Source: Sphingomonas sp. PP-F2F-A104-K0414 (GTDB lineage Bacteria > Pseudomonadota > Alphaproteobacteria > Sphingomonadales > Sphingomonadaceae). Taken from it: a stretch of DNA of 64,000 nt. The position numbers and the translations under genes are program-made. Below, piece by piece: positions 52,134 through 60,970 of this stretch (its first letter is position 1; each line of letters begins with the position of its first letter). The notes beneath the pieces were generated by a model. That model made no database searches. It was not told the DNA's origin and worked only from the letters and a program-made list of their open reading frames with translations. Location of the stretch: contig NZ_SLYD01000002.1 in assembly GCF_004340945.1 (NCBI RefSeq), forward strand, positions 558,001 through 622,000. The letters are read 5' to 3'.

Positions 52134-52988
52134 ATGACCATTGCCGCCCGCAGTATCCTGTTCGTCCCCGGCGATCGTGCCGAGCGTTTCGAAAAGGCGC
52201 GCGCGAGCGGCGCGGACATGGTGGTGATCGATCTCGAAGACGCGGTCCTCCCCGACCGCAAAGTCGCCGCGCGCGATACGATCCACGATGCGCTCGCGGC
52301 CCTGACAGAACCGCGCTTCTTCGTGCGCGTCAACAGTCTGGATACCGAGTGGCATGCAGACGACGTGCGTGCACTCGCGGCGTTGCCAGGCGTCGCGGGG
52401 CTGATGCTGCCCAAAGCCGAGCGTGCATCGGACTTTATCGCGATGCACGAGGTCGCCAGTGGCAAGCCGCTCCATGCGCTGGTCGAGACCGTTGCGGCGA
52501 TCCTCAACCTTGCTGACCTCGTCACCGCGCCTGGACTCGCCCGCCTATCGTTCGGCACGGTGGATTTTCAGGCCGACGCCGGGATCGACGGCGATGGCGC
52601 GGAGATCGACCATGTCCGCACCCAGATCGTCCTTCACTCGCGCAGCGCAAGCCTTGCCGCACCGGTGGACGGCGTCTCGACCAACCTCACCGACGACGCT
52701 GCGCTGGCCCGCGACACCGACCACGCCCGGCGCTTCGGGTTCGGCGGAAAACTCTGTGTCCATCCACGACAGGTCGGTATCGTCAACATGGCCTTCCTTC
52801 CCTCGGAAGCGGATGTGGCATGGGCGGGTCGCGTACTTGCGGCGATCGATGGCGCGTTCGGTGCGGTTGCGGTCGACGGCAAACTGATCGACAAACCCGT
52901 CATCGACCGCGCCCGCCGCCTTCTCGAAACCCATGCAGCTCATACCGAGCATGATGCGGGAACGGCGGTGAGCGTACCGGTCCATTAA
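52134..52988 (+). CDS. HpcH/HpaI aldolase/citrate lyase family protein (citramalyl-CoA lyase-like)
   Basis: A 284-residue CitE-like lyase. RSILFVPGDRAERFEKA is the N-terminal motif with the substrate-binding Arg, MVVIDLEDAVLPDRK carries Glu35-Asp36, MLPKAERASD the conserved Lys, and GTVDFQADAGID the metal-site Asp residues near 144-148 together with a Glu near 119. Enzymes of this group cleave malyl-CoA or citramalyl-CoA; in the proposed pathway the products are acetyl-CoA and pyruvate. It is the last gene of the catabolic operon, 10 bases after gntR. Confidence 0.88.
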   Translation: MTIAARSILFVPGDRAERFEKARASGADMVVIDLEDAVLPDRKVAARDTIHDALAALTEPRFFVRVNSLDTEWHADDVRALAALPGVAGLMLPKAERASDFIAMHEVASGKPLHALVETVAAILNLADLVTAPGLARLSFGTVDFQADAGIDGDGAEIDHVRTQIVLHSRSASLAAPVDGVSTNLTDDAALARDTDHARRFGFGGKLCVHPRQVGIVNMAFLPSEADVAWAGRVLAAIDGAFGAVAVDGKLIDKPVIDRARRLLETHAAHTEHDAGTAVSVPVH

Positions 52989-53254
52989 GTCTGACCGGGC
53001 GAGCAACACTGGCATCGTACCGCGTTGACCTGCAGGATGGGCGATATCGCGATCAACGAAGCGCAGAATGGCAAGGCCATCGATCGGCGTACCCAGGCCA
53101 TTGCCGTCGCCGCCAACGCCATAACGCCGATCGATAGCGCAGGCGGATATAATAGCCCGTGGTGCGTGGTACGGCGGGCATCTCGTACTACTTGGTCGTA
53201 AGACCCTGTATTACAAGCATTGTGCGCAACAGACGGCTGCGGTAAAAGGCACAT

Positions 53255-53599
53255 ATGTCGCTTCGAGTTCGGTCATTCCTCGACGGTGTTCGCGTTGCTG
53301 CGTGCGTCATGCTCGCGATGATGCTGCTAGTGCGGCTAGGACCATGGTGCGAAACAATCGCGATGGCTGCGACGCCCGCCGCGTCGACGACGATGGATTG
53401 TGCCAGCACCCCGATCAACGGTCCGGCAAAAAAGACCGCGCTGTCGGCCTGCGCCACGCCATGCGCGGCTGTCCCCGGCGAGATGGTTGCTCATGTCGAG
53501 CCGATCGCGTTCGCGCCGCTCTCACCATGGGCAGTCGCGCATACCGGCCTGTTCGGCCTTACCAGCGCACCCGCGACGCCCCCTCCGCAAACCGTGTGA
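53255..53599 (+). CDS. Small membrane or exported protein of unknown function
   Basis: A 114-residue protein with one N-terminal hydrophobic segment (VAACVMLAMMLLVRLGPWCE) that may be a signal or membrane anchor. The rest is Ala/Thr/Pro-rich with four cysteines (two around TMDCASTP and ACATPCAAV). I do not recognise the family. It lies 36 bases upstream of the Cys-rich peptide gene and probably shares its transcript, which suggests a metal- or thiol-linked role. Confidence 0.6.
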   Translation: MSLRVRSFLDGVRVAACVMLAMMLLVRLGPWCETIAMAATPAASTTMDCASTPINGPAKKTALSACATPCAAVPGEMVAHVEPIAFAPLSPWAVAHTGLFGLTSAPATPPPQTV

Positions 53600-53635
53600 A
53601 ACCAATCTCACACGCGCATATTTTCGGAGACTATT

Positions 53636-53824
53636 ATGACCAAGTTCAAGCTCATCAGCACCGCTCTCGCCCTTACGCTGTCAACCGGCGCATTTGCCGC
53701 GGTCGCAAATTGCTGCGCCGACATGGCCTGCTGCAAGGACGGCGCAGACTGCTGCAAGGATGGCGCAAAAGCCCAGGCTGCGGATTGCTGCGATCCTGCC
53801 AAGGGCGGCATGCACCACGACTGA
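53636..53824 (+). CDS. Exported cysteine-pair-rich peptide, possible metal-binding protein
   Basis: A 62-residue protein with signal peptide (KLISTALALTLSTGAFAA). The mature peptide has eight cysteines as four CC pairs spaced by short acidic or Lys/Gly linkers: NCCADMACCKDGADCCKDG, then DCCDPAKGGMHHD with a terminal HH. GGAG lies before the ATG. Such density is like metallothioneins, but the CC spacing and the export signal are unusual. An imperfect GC hairpin without T tract follows at 53833-53854. Function is inferred. Confidence 0.72.
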   Translation: MTKFKLISTALALTLSTGAFAAVANCCADMACCKDGADCCKDGAKAQAADCCDPAKGGMHHD

Positions 53825-54078
53825 AGCGGTGGTAGGGGCGGGCAACCGCCCCTATTCACGCATTACCCGTCCGTCTCGGAGCAGATATTAGGCCATCGAT
53901 GACGACGGTCGCCAGCGACGGTGCCCCGCTGTCGATCGCAATCGCCACCTCGATCGACCGCGGTTGATAGCTGCACTCCTGCGCCGATCGCGAGACCCGC
54001 GTTAGGTAGTTCCCGATTCTGGTGCCGCTCCACCCCGATCGTACGGTTTGGCAACGCTCCCCAACCGAGGACCTTGCC

Positions 54079-54657
54079 ATGAAGTTCAGCCATTCGATCG
54101 TCGCCGTGTTCGACGACCATGCCCAGGCCGATGCCGCGGTGAAGGCGCTCGCCGCGTCTGGGTTCGGGCTGCGGCGGTTGAGTATCGTCGGCAAGGGCTT
54201 TCATAGCGATCAGGTCGCGACGGGCTTCTACAACAGCGGCGACCGGATCCGCTTCTGGGGCTCGCGCGGCGCGCTATGGGGTGGCCTGTGGGGGCTGTTC
54301 ATGGGTGGGCTCTACGCGACCGTCCCCGTCGTCGGCGGGGTCGTGCTGCTCGGGCATCTCGCCGCCACGGTGATCACCGCGATCGAGGGCGCGGTCATGC
54401 TCGGCGGCACCGGCGCGCTGGTTGCCGCGCTTGCCAGTCTCGGCATTCCCGAGGATTCGATCGTCACCTACGAGACCGATATCGCGGCCGACGGTTTCCT
54501 CGTCATGGCGCATGGCAGCGAAGCGGAGATGGAGCGCGCCAAGCTGGTACTCGAACCGCTCGGGCCTCGTCGGATCACCGTCCACCACGACGATAGTAAC
54601 GCTTCCCCGCATGCACAGCTGACCGGCGAACTCCCGGTCGCCGAGCCGGTCGCCTGA
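54079..54657 (+). CDS. General stress protein-like membrane protein (YflT-type N-terminus)
   Basis: A 192-residue protein. The N-terminus HSIVAVFDDHAQADAAVKAL with AASGFGLRRLSIVGKG matches the alpha/beta fold at the start of YflT-like general stress proteins. The middle is a Gly-rich hydrophobic region (GLWGLFMGGLYATVPVVGGV) that could be two membrane helices. Its stop overlaps the likely CTG start of the P-type ATPase, so the two are probably cotranslated. The start at 54079 is chosen by homology of the fold. Confidence 0.75.
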   Translation: MKFSHSIVAVFDDHAQADAAVKALAASGFGLRRLSIVGKGFHSDQVATGFYNSGDRIRFWGSRGALWGGLWGLFMGGLYATVPVVGGVVLLGHLAATVITAIEGAVMLGGTGALVAALASLGIPEDSIVTYETDIAADGFLVMAHGSEAEMERAKLVLEPLGPRRITVHHDDSNASPHAQLTGELPVAEPVA

Positions 54658-57158
54658 CTCAGGACGCACCGCCGTTCTGGACCCGGTCGGCCGACGCGCT
54701 GCTCGCCGATCTCGGAACGTCGCGTGACGGGCTAAGCGCGGCAGAGGCGACGGAGCGCCTCGCCCGCTATGGTCCGAACAGCGACAGCGCGGAAACGCAC
54801 CCCGGCCCCGCACGGGCGATCGCGCGACGTCTGCTAGAGCCGTTGTCGCTGATCCTGCTCGCCGCCGGGCTGGTGTCAGCGGCGACGGGCGATGCGGTTG
54901 GCGGGTCGATCATTGTCGTGATCCTCGGCTTCTCGGTCCTGCTCGACACCTATCAGGAGGGGCAAGCGGTCCACGCCGCAGCGATCCTGCGCCAGTCGGT
55001 CGCAGTCTCCGCGCGCGTTCGCCGCGACGGCGCGTTCGTCGCAGTCGCGATCGAGGCGGTGGTGCCCGGCGACATCGTCGAGGTCCGCGCAGGCGACATC
55101 ATCCCCGCCGACGCGCTGATCCTCGACAGCACTGCGTTCACCGCCAACGAAGCCGCGCTGACCGGCGAGCCTTATCCAGTCGACAAACGCGCCGGCCTCG
55201 TCACCGCGACGACCCCCGCGGAAGCGTCGAACGCGCTGTTCCGCGGGGCGATCGCGCAGACGGGGACGGCGACCGCTCTGGTCGTAGGCACCGGCCGCGC
55301 CACGCTGTTCGGCTCGGCGGCCGCCGCGCTGGCGACCGCCGCCGCCCCCTCCCCATTCGAGCGCGATCTCCATGCGTACGGCCTGCTGACGACGCGGCTG
55401 ACGCTGGCGCTGGTGGTGGTCGTGCTGACGGCGAGCATCTTCCTAGGGCGGCCGCTGCTCCAATCGCTGCTGTTCGCGGTCGCGCTTGCGGTGGGACTCA
55501 CGCCCGAGCTGCTGCCGATGATCACCACCGTCACGCTGTCGCGCGGCGCGATGCGGATGGCGAAGCGCAAGGTGATCGTGAAGCGGCTCGCGTCGATCCA
55601 CGATCTAGGCGCGATGACCATTTTGTGCACCGACAAGACCGGCACGCTCACCTCGGCGCAGATCAGCCTGGCGCGGAGCATCGGTGCCACGGGTATCGAC
55701 GATCCCGAAGCCGCGCGGTTGGGGGCAATGGCCGCAGCGTTCGGCGGCGATCGTGGCGCGCTCGATACGGCGTTGGTGACCGCATCGCCGGACGCCGCGA
55801 AGGACTGGACGCTCGCCGCGCAGAGCGTCTTCGATTTCGACCGGCGGCTCGGGACTGTGCTGGCGACGGGTGCAGGCGGCACGATCCTGATCACCAAGGG
55901 CGCGCCCGAGGCCGTGCTCGCCGGCTGCAATTTGAGCGAGGTCGACCAAGCCGCGATCCTAGCGCAGGTCCGCGCGCTCGCCGAACAAGGCCTGCGCGCC
56001 ATTGCGATCGCCTCCCGCCCCTGGACCGGCCCGACACATGCGCCGACCCGGGACGACGAAACCAACCTCGTCTATGCCGGGCTCTGCGCATTCGCCGACC
56101 CGCCCAAGGCAACCGCCCCCGCTGCCGTCGCACGCCTGCAAGCGGCGGGCATCCGGCTCAAGATCCTGTCGGGCGACGACCCCGTGGTGGTCGGCCGCCT
56201 CGCCGGACTGGTCGGCCTCGCCACCTCGCGCGTGCTGTCCGGCACCGACATCGCCAAGCTCAGCGACGACGCACTCGCCGTGCAGGTCCGCAACGTCGAC
56301 GCCTATGGCCGCCTCGCCCCCGACCAGAAGGCACGGCTGGTACGCGCGCTCCAGGCGAGCGGCGCGATCGTCGGCTATCTCGGCGACGGGATCAACGACG
56401 CGCCCGCGCTGAAACTCGCCGATATCGGCCTGTCTGTCGCCGGCGCGGCCAGCGTCGCGCAGGCGTCGGCCGACATGATCATGCTCGACAGCGATCTCGG
56501 CGTGGTCGCGGACGGTGTCGAGGAAGGGCGGCGGACGTTCGCCAATATCCTGAAGTACGTCCGGATGGGGGCGAGCTCGAACTTCGGCAACATGCTGTCG
56601 ATGGCCGCCGCATCGCTGTTCCTGCCCTTCCTGCCGATGCTGCCGACGCAGATCCTGCTCAACAACCTGCTCTACGACGTGTCGGAGATCGGCATTCCGT
56701 TCGACGGCGTCCGCGCCGAGGCGGTGGCGCGGCCACAGGTGTGGAGCATGCCCGCGCTGATCCGCTTCGCCGCGGTGATGGGTCCGCTGTCGTCAGCGTT
56801 CGACCTGTTGACCTTCGCGGGGCTCTCGCTCGTCTTTCACGTCGCCGCGCCTGAGTTCCGCACCGCCTGGTTCCTCGAATCGATGGCGACGCAGATCCTG
56901 GTGATCTTCGTGATCCGCACCAACGGGCGGCCATGGGCAGACCTGCCGCGGCTCGCGCTCGCGCTGTCGTCGCTGGGGGCACTGTTGGTTGCGATGGTGT
57001 TGCCGTTCACCTCGGTCGGCGACTGGTTCGGCTTCGTCGCGCCGCCGCTCGTCGTAGTGGCGAGCATCGGCGGCATCACGCTCGCCTATCTGGTACTGGC
57101 CGAACTGCTCAAGACGTTTCTGTTCGATCACCGCCCCACCAAACGCGCGCGCCGCTGA
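54654..57158 (+). CDS. P-type cation ATPase, MgtA/IIIB-like, with apparent CTG start
   Basis: An 834-residue P-type ATPase. The frame has a full N-terminal domain (FWTRSADALLADLGTSRDGL, AAEATERLARYGPNSD) but no ATG, GTG or TTG before 54843. The only fitting start is a CTG at 54654, overlapping the upstream stop (CTGA). Later motifs are complete: TGEPYPVDKRA, the phosphorylated Asp327 in CTDKTGTLTSAQ, GDGINDAPALKLAD, and NNLLYDVSEIGIPFDGV, which points to the Mg2+ MgtA/MgtB group. Starting at the TTG at 54843 would remove the first 63 residues. It may take up Mg2+. Confidence 0.86.
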   Translation: MTQDAPPFWTRSADALLADLGTSRDGLSAAEATERLARYGPNSDSAETHPGPARAIARRLLEPLSLILLAAGLVSAATGDAVGGSIIVVILGFSVLLDTYQEGQAVHAAAILRQSVAVSARVRRDGAFVAVAIEAVVPGDIVEVRAGDIIPADALILDSTAFTANEAALTGEPYPVDKRAGLVTATTPAEASNALFRGAIAQTGTATALVVGTGRATLFGSAAAALATAAAPSPFERDLHAYGLLTTRLTLALVVVVLTASIFLGRPLLQSLLFAVALAVGLTPELLPMITTVTLSRGAMRMAKRKVIVKRLASIHDLGAMTILCTDKTGTLTSAQISLARSIGATGIDDPEAARLGAMAAAFGGDRGALDTALVTASPDAAKDWTLAAQSVFDFDRRLGTVLATGAGGTILITKGAPEAVLAGCNLSEVDQAAILAQVRALAEQGLRAIAIASRPWTGPTHAPTRDDETNLVYAGLCAFADPPKATAPAAVARLQAAGIRLKILSGDDPVVVGRLAGLVGLATSRVLSGTDIAKLSDDALAVQVRNVDAYGRLAPDQKARLVRALQASGAIVGYLGDGINDAPALKLADIGLSVAGAASVAQASADMIMLDSDLGVVADGVEEGRRTFANILKYVRMGASSNFGNMLSMAAASLFLPFLPMLPTQILLNNLLYDVSEIGIPFDGVRAEAVARPQVWSMPALIRFAAVMGPLSSAFDLLTFAGLSLVFHVAAPEFRTAWFLESMATQILVIFVIRTNGRPWADLPRLALALSSLGALLVAMVLPFTSVGDWFGFVAPPLVVVASIGGITLAYLVLAELLKTFLFDHRPTKRARR

Positions 57159-58154
57159 ATGAGCCTGGCGGCACTCTGGCGCGGGGCGTTGCACCATATC
57201 GGCTGTGTGCTGGGCCTCGCGGTGATCGCGATCGTCGTCGGCGCGGTGCTGCGGATCGGCGATCTCCACGCGTTCGCGACGATGCTCGAGAACGCGCGCC
57301 CCGGCTGGCTGCTGGTCGCGCTGGGCTTGCAGGCGACCACCTATGCGAGCGTCGCGGCGGGCTGGGGGATCGTGCTGCACCAGACCGACACGCCGCAACC
57401 TCTGCGCCGGCTCTATCCGATCGCGGTCGGCAAGCTGTTCGCCGACCAGGTCATCCCGGTCGCTGGCATGGGCGGCAACATGTTCCTGGTCGACCGCCTC
57501 ACCGCGCTCGGCGTCAGGCGCGGCAACGCAGTCGCCACGCTGCTGATGGCGATGATCGGCTTCTACGCGGCGTACGGGGTTTGCGCGCTCGCGATGCTGA
57601 CGGTGCTGTGGATCGAGGGGCTGGCGTCGATCTGGATCGCCGGCTTCGTGCTGGTGTTCCTCGCCGTCGCGACCGCGATTCCCGGGCTGGCGCTGTGGAC
57701 CCGGCGGCGCGGGCGGCGCCCCGTCTCCCCGACGCTCGCCCGTTTCGCGAGCATCCGCGCACTCATCGGTATCGTCGGCGAGGCACCCAGGCGGTTGCTG
57801 GTCGACCGCCGGCTGATCCTTCGCGTCGCGAGCGTGAACGGCCTGGTCTTCCTCGCCGATGCCGTCAGCCTGATGGTGTGCTTCCTCGCGCTTGGTCAGC
57901 CGGTCGGCTTCCCGGTCGCGTTCGTCGCGGTGATGACCGCATCGATGATCGCGACGCTCGGCCCGATCCCGCTCGGACTCGGCACGTTCGAGGCGGGTGC
58001 GACGGGGATGCTGGCGTTGATGGGGGTGCCGGTCGAGGCGTCGCTGGCGGCGACGTTGCTGCTGCGCGTCTTTACGCTGTGGCTGCCGCTAGTGCCCGGT
58101 TTCGTGCTGATCCGGCGCGCGCTACGCACCAAGGCTGCGGGCCTGACAGCCTAG
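57159..58154 (+). CDS. Flippase-like integral membrane protein (LPG synthase transmembrane family)
   Basis: A 331-residue protein with about eight membrane helices. FADQVIPVAGMGGNMFLVDR is close to the D.ipipGG..G....L signature of the AglD/MprF transmembrane family, and the C-terminal part has ATLGPIPLGLGTFEAGATGM with a P-x-GLGxxE motif. Members move or modify lipids. It begins directly after the ATPase stop and is likely cotranscribed with it. The soluble synthase domain of MprF is absent, so lipid flipping is more likely than aminoacylation. Confidence 0.8.
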   Translation: MSLAALWRGALHHIGCVLGLAVIAIVVGAVLRIGDLHAFATMLENARPGWLLVALGLQATTYASVAAGWGIVLHQTDTPQPLRRLYPIAVGKLFADQVIPVAGMGGNMFLVDRLTALGVRRGNAVATLLMAMIGFYAAYGVCALAMLTVLWIEGLASIWIAGFVLVFLAVATAIPGLALWTRRRGRRPVSPTLARFASIRALIGIVGEAPRRLLVDRRLILRVASVNGLVFLADAVSLMVCFLALGQPVGFPVAFVAVMTASMIATLGPIPLGLGTFEAGATGMLALMGVPVEASLAATLLLRVFTLWLPLVPGFVLIRRALRTKAAGLTA

Positions 58155-58265
58155 GAAGCAGAAGCATCAGGCGCCGGCCGTATGGAACGGATCGAACCGT
58201 CCGCGGAACGGCGCGCATAACGAACGCGCAATACTCTACGTTCGGCGCAATCCGCTAACCCAGGC

Positions 58266-59123
58266 TCACTGCATTCGCATGAACAGCGAGAGCGCGTTGC
58301 GGACGCTATCTGCAAAGCGGTCATAGATTACGCGTGCGACCTCGGCGATGACAGGCTGGCGATCACGTCCACCGCGCGCGAACACCGCGACCGCCACGCG
58401 GCGACCATCGGGCATGGTAATGAACCCGACATCGTTGGTGATACCGTCAAGCGTGCCGGTCTTGTCCTCGACCCGCGTACCAGCGGGAAGGAGAGCGCGG
58501 ATACGCCGTGTGCCCGTCGCGCATCGGCTCATCAGCTCGAAGAGAAAATTGCGGCTTTGCGCCGTCAGTACCGAGCCGTTGTCGAGCTTGTTCAACAGCG
58601 TGACCATGGCGACCGGCGTGGCGACATCCTTGCTGTCGGCAAGGTGGCCGCGCTCGCGAAGCAGCTGGGCTATGGTCCGGTCCATCCGGATGCCCGGTAT
58701 CTGCAGCGACAACAGCCACTGCTGGATCGCGGCGGGGCCGCCGAGAGCGGCAAGCAGCTGATCGGTCGCCTGGTTGTCGCTGCGGATGATCATCAGATCC
58801 ATGACCTTGGCGGCAGGACGGCCCATGATCATGTCACCGAGAGAGCGTCGACCTTGATCGACCTCGGCGAGATAGGCGGCGGCGATCGCGATCTTGACCG
58901 TGCTCGCCATCGGAAAAGGGGTATTCCCGTTGATTGAAACGGTCGAGCCATCGCGCAGGTCGAGCGCGGCGATGCCATAGTCACCGGAGCGTTGCGCGAC
59001 CAGCTGGGTCAACGCGTGCTCGAGCCCGACGAGTTCGGGCGAGCTTGCGGCGACCGGTGCCGGGACGAGGATGCTGGCGGCGATACTGGATAGAAACAGG
59101 CGGGAAACCCGGAGTGCGCGCAT
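58266..59123 (-). CDS. Class A beta-lactamase-like serine hydrolase without the deacylating Glu
   Basis: A 285-residue exported protein from the ATG at 59123 (GAGGA before it; signal near SSIAASILVPAPVAA). It has the SxxK motif (Ser74-Thr-Val-Lys77), SDN (115-117) and KTG (221-223). In the omega loop the usual RxxExxLN is RTIAQLL: the general-base Glu166 is replaced by Ile151 and Asn170 by Leu155. It should bind beta-lactams or D-Ala peptides but turn them over poorly. It may be a wall enzyme or a sensor. The family is clear. Confidence 0.85.
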   Translation of the reverse strand: MRALRVSRLFLSSIAASILVPAPVAASSPELVGLEHALTQLVAQRSGDYGIAALDLRDGSTVSINGNTPFPMASTVKIAIAAAYLAEVDQGRRSLGDMIMGRPAAKVMDLMIIRSDNQATDQLLAALGGPAAIQQWLLSLQIPGIRMDRTIAQLLRERGHLADSKDVATPVAMVTLLNKLDNGSVLTAQSRNFLFELMSRCATGTRRIRALLPAGTRVEDKTGTLDGITNDVGFITMPDGRRVAVAVFARGGRDRQPVIAEVARVIYDRFADSVRNALSLFMRMQ

Positions 59124-59671
59124 CAATCGTCCTCGAATATTGTCCTGCATCGACGTGGTCACACTAAACCGACGAACCTGAACATGTCGTTATGCATACC
59201 GGTAAAGTTCGGACGGGCGGCATGCTAGCATCTCGGGTAAACGGCGCGAGGCCGGTCATGTCAACGATCAAGTCACGTTGCTGCAGGCTGGAAGCGGCCT
59301 CGATCTGCAAACGCATCCAGTTGACTACAATATGGATGAGCTGGATCGCTCCCGACAGCTACCGACCTGCCGGCGATAGCGCTGCTTGCCATCTCCTTTC
59401 GCCAGACGATCGGGCGCACTAACGGTAATACGCTGTTTTTCGGCATCGTCCGCCCGTTCGAGGAGTCGATAGCAGTCGCCAAGCTCCGCGTACGACCACG
59501 CAGCTAGCGCGGAAGCGGCACCACCAAATTCTGCGGTACCACCGCACCGTTATCGATGCGATCACCGATCACGACGGGCCGGCATTGCCGCGATGAACAC
59601 GCATTTCGATTCGGTGACCTTCTATTGCGGGACGCCACGCCTCCAGACGTTGGCTTCGGCGGCCAACCCGG
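59124..59671. other. 548-base gap without a supported gene
   Basis: Between the beta-lactamase-like gene and the orphan gene I find only short overlapping frames. One minus-strand frame (about 59334-59530) reads like protein (ALAAWSYAELGDCYRLLERA) but has no start and is closed by stops on both sides, so it may be a remnant. No promoter, repeat or RNA gene is recognised. Confidence 0.4.
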
Positions 59672-60970
59672 TCAGCGAAACAACATGCCTGGCGTGTCGA
59701 ACGACGTCGCGCGCTTGGCGATCATCTGCTTCATGATCGCCTCCAACTCGCGGCCGAAGCCCTTCATCGCGCTCTCGCCGCCGAAATCCGCGGTCATGGC
59801 ATCCAGACGAGTTCCCGAACCGCCCGTCTGTGGCGACACGAACACCGGCCGGCCGACATAGCGGTTGAATTCCGCCGCCAGCCAAGGCGCGACGATGCCG
59901 ATTTCCTTCTGCTGGATATAATCGTTGGCGAGGTCAATCGCCTGCTTCGTCCGGCCGGACCATTTGGGCGACGGCGGGTACAGGCCCTCGACCGCGGGGC
60001 TGCCGACCGCCCCCATCTTGGTGATCGTCTTGGCCTTCTCCTTGGGATTCCCTTTCGACTGCGCAGTAACCCAGTTCAGTGGCGCTTGGTCGAGAGCCGT
60101 GTTGGAATCTGCCAGCCAACCGCCGGTCAGCCGCTTTGGATTGGCAAAGGCGCGTTGCAGCGTCAGGTGGCGGGCATTCTGCGTGGCTGTGGCCGCCATA
60201 TATTCGGTGCCGATTAAGTCGAGCATCATCAGCCCGATCACCCATGCCCGCGTGTTGCGAGAGGGCTCGGCCAGAAACATCGCTGCCGACAACATCGGCA
60301 GTGCGGAATTGATGTCGGCTTTTTCCACGCCGCGCGCCGCTGTCTTGCTCAGCGTTTGGGGGGTGCCATTGGGACTGGTAGGATCGACGGGAGACCACCG
60401 CGCGCCCTTGCCCATCGTCGTGGGCGCCTGCACGCGCGCGGGGCCGTGCGCCCCTGTCTTGCCCTTCAGGATGGTGCGCAGGGTGGACGTCAGGCGCTGC
60501 GACCAGACCACGCCCTCCATCGCGGAAATGGTGTTGCCCTGATCGATAAACTTGCCGAACTCGCGGTAACTCGCGCCGTCCGTGCGGTTCCAGATATTCC
60601 CCTCGGTCGGATCGGTCCCGGAAAAGCCCGTGTCGCGCACGTAGAAGCCATCGGCGAACCCTCCCGGCTTGATGCCGCCCCTCGCGATTTTTTGAATTTT
60701 TCGGCCGGCAATCGTATAATAGATATGGCGGGCCTGCGCGGTCCGGCTGATTTTCCACGCCCCGATCCAACTCGCGATGCCGCCAAGTTGATAAGGATCA
60801 CTATCCGTTCCGGCGCCGGCGATACCAGCAGCAGTCGAAAGCGCGTCCTCGGCAGCGGTCTTCACCCAGCCTAGCAGAGTCGTTCCGGAGATGTAGAGGG
60901 CATGCTGCTTGCGCGCGCCGGTTTCCCAATTAGCCAGATAGTCGATGTCGACTGCCAGATAGTCGTACAT
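59672..60970 (-). CDS. Orphan protein of unknown function
   Basis: A 432-residue protein from the ATG at 60970, which has a purine-rich GAGGGGGCGGA before it. No signal peptide or long membrane segment. It has a moderately hydrophobic stretch (SALPMLSAAMFLAEPSRNTR, WVIGLMMLDLIGTEYMAA) and Gly/Ser-rich parts near the ends. I recognise no family. AT-rich DNA lies just upstream, there are no conserved neighbours, and coding gaps lie on both sides, so it looks recently acquired. A role as a toxin, effector or phage-linked protein is possible but not shown. Confidence 0.6.
   Translation of the reverse strand: MYDYLAVDIDYLANWETGARKQHALYISGTTLLGWVKTAAEDALSTAAGIAGAGTDSDPYQLGGIASWIGAWKISRTAQARHIYYTIAGRKIQKIARGGIKPGGFADGFYVRDTGFSGTDPTEGNIWNRTDGASYREFGKFIDQGNTISAMEGVVWSQRLTSTLRTILKGKTGAHGPARVQAPTTMGKGARWSPVDPTSPNGTPQTLSKTAARGVEKADINSALPMLSAAMFLAEPSRNTRAWVIGLMMLDLIGTEYMAATATQNARHLTLQRAFANPKRLTGGWLADSNTALDQAPLNWVTAQSKGNPKEKAKTITKMGAVGSPAVEGLYPPSPKWSGRTKQAIDLANDYIQQKEIGIVAPWLAAEFNRYVGRPVFVSPQTGGSGTRLDAMTADFGGESAMKGFGRELEAIMKQMIAKRATSFDTPGMLFR

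Noticed and set aside
53833..53854. GC hairpin after the Cys-rich peptide gene as a terminator
   Set aside because: The 9-bp stem and 4-base loop are good, but there is no T tract, so I do not list it as a terminator.
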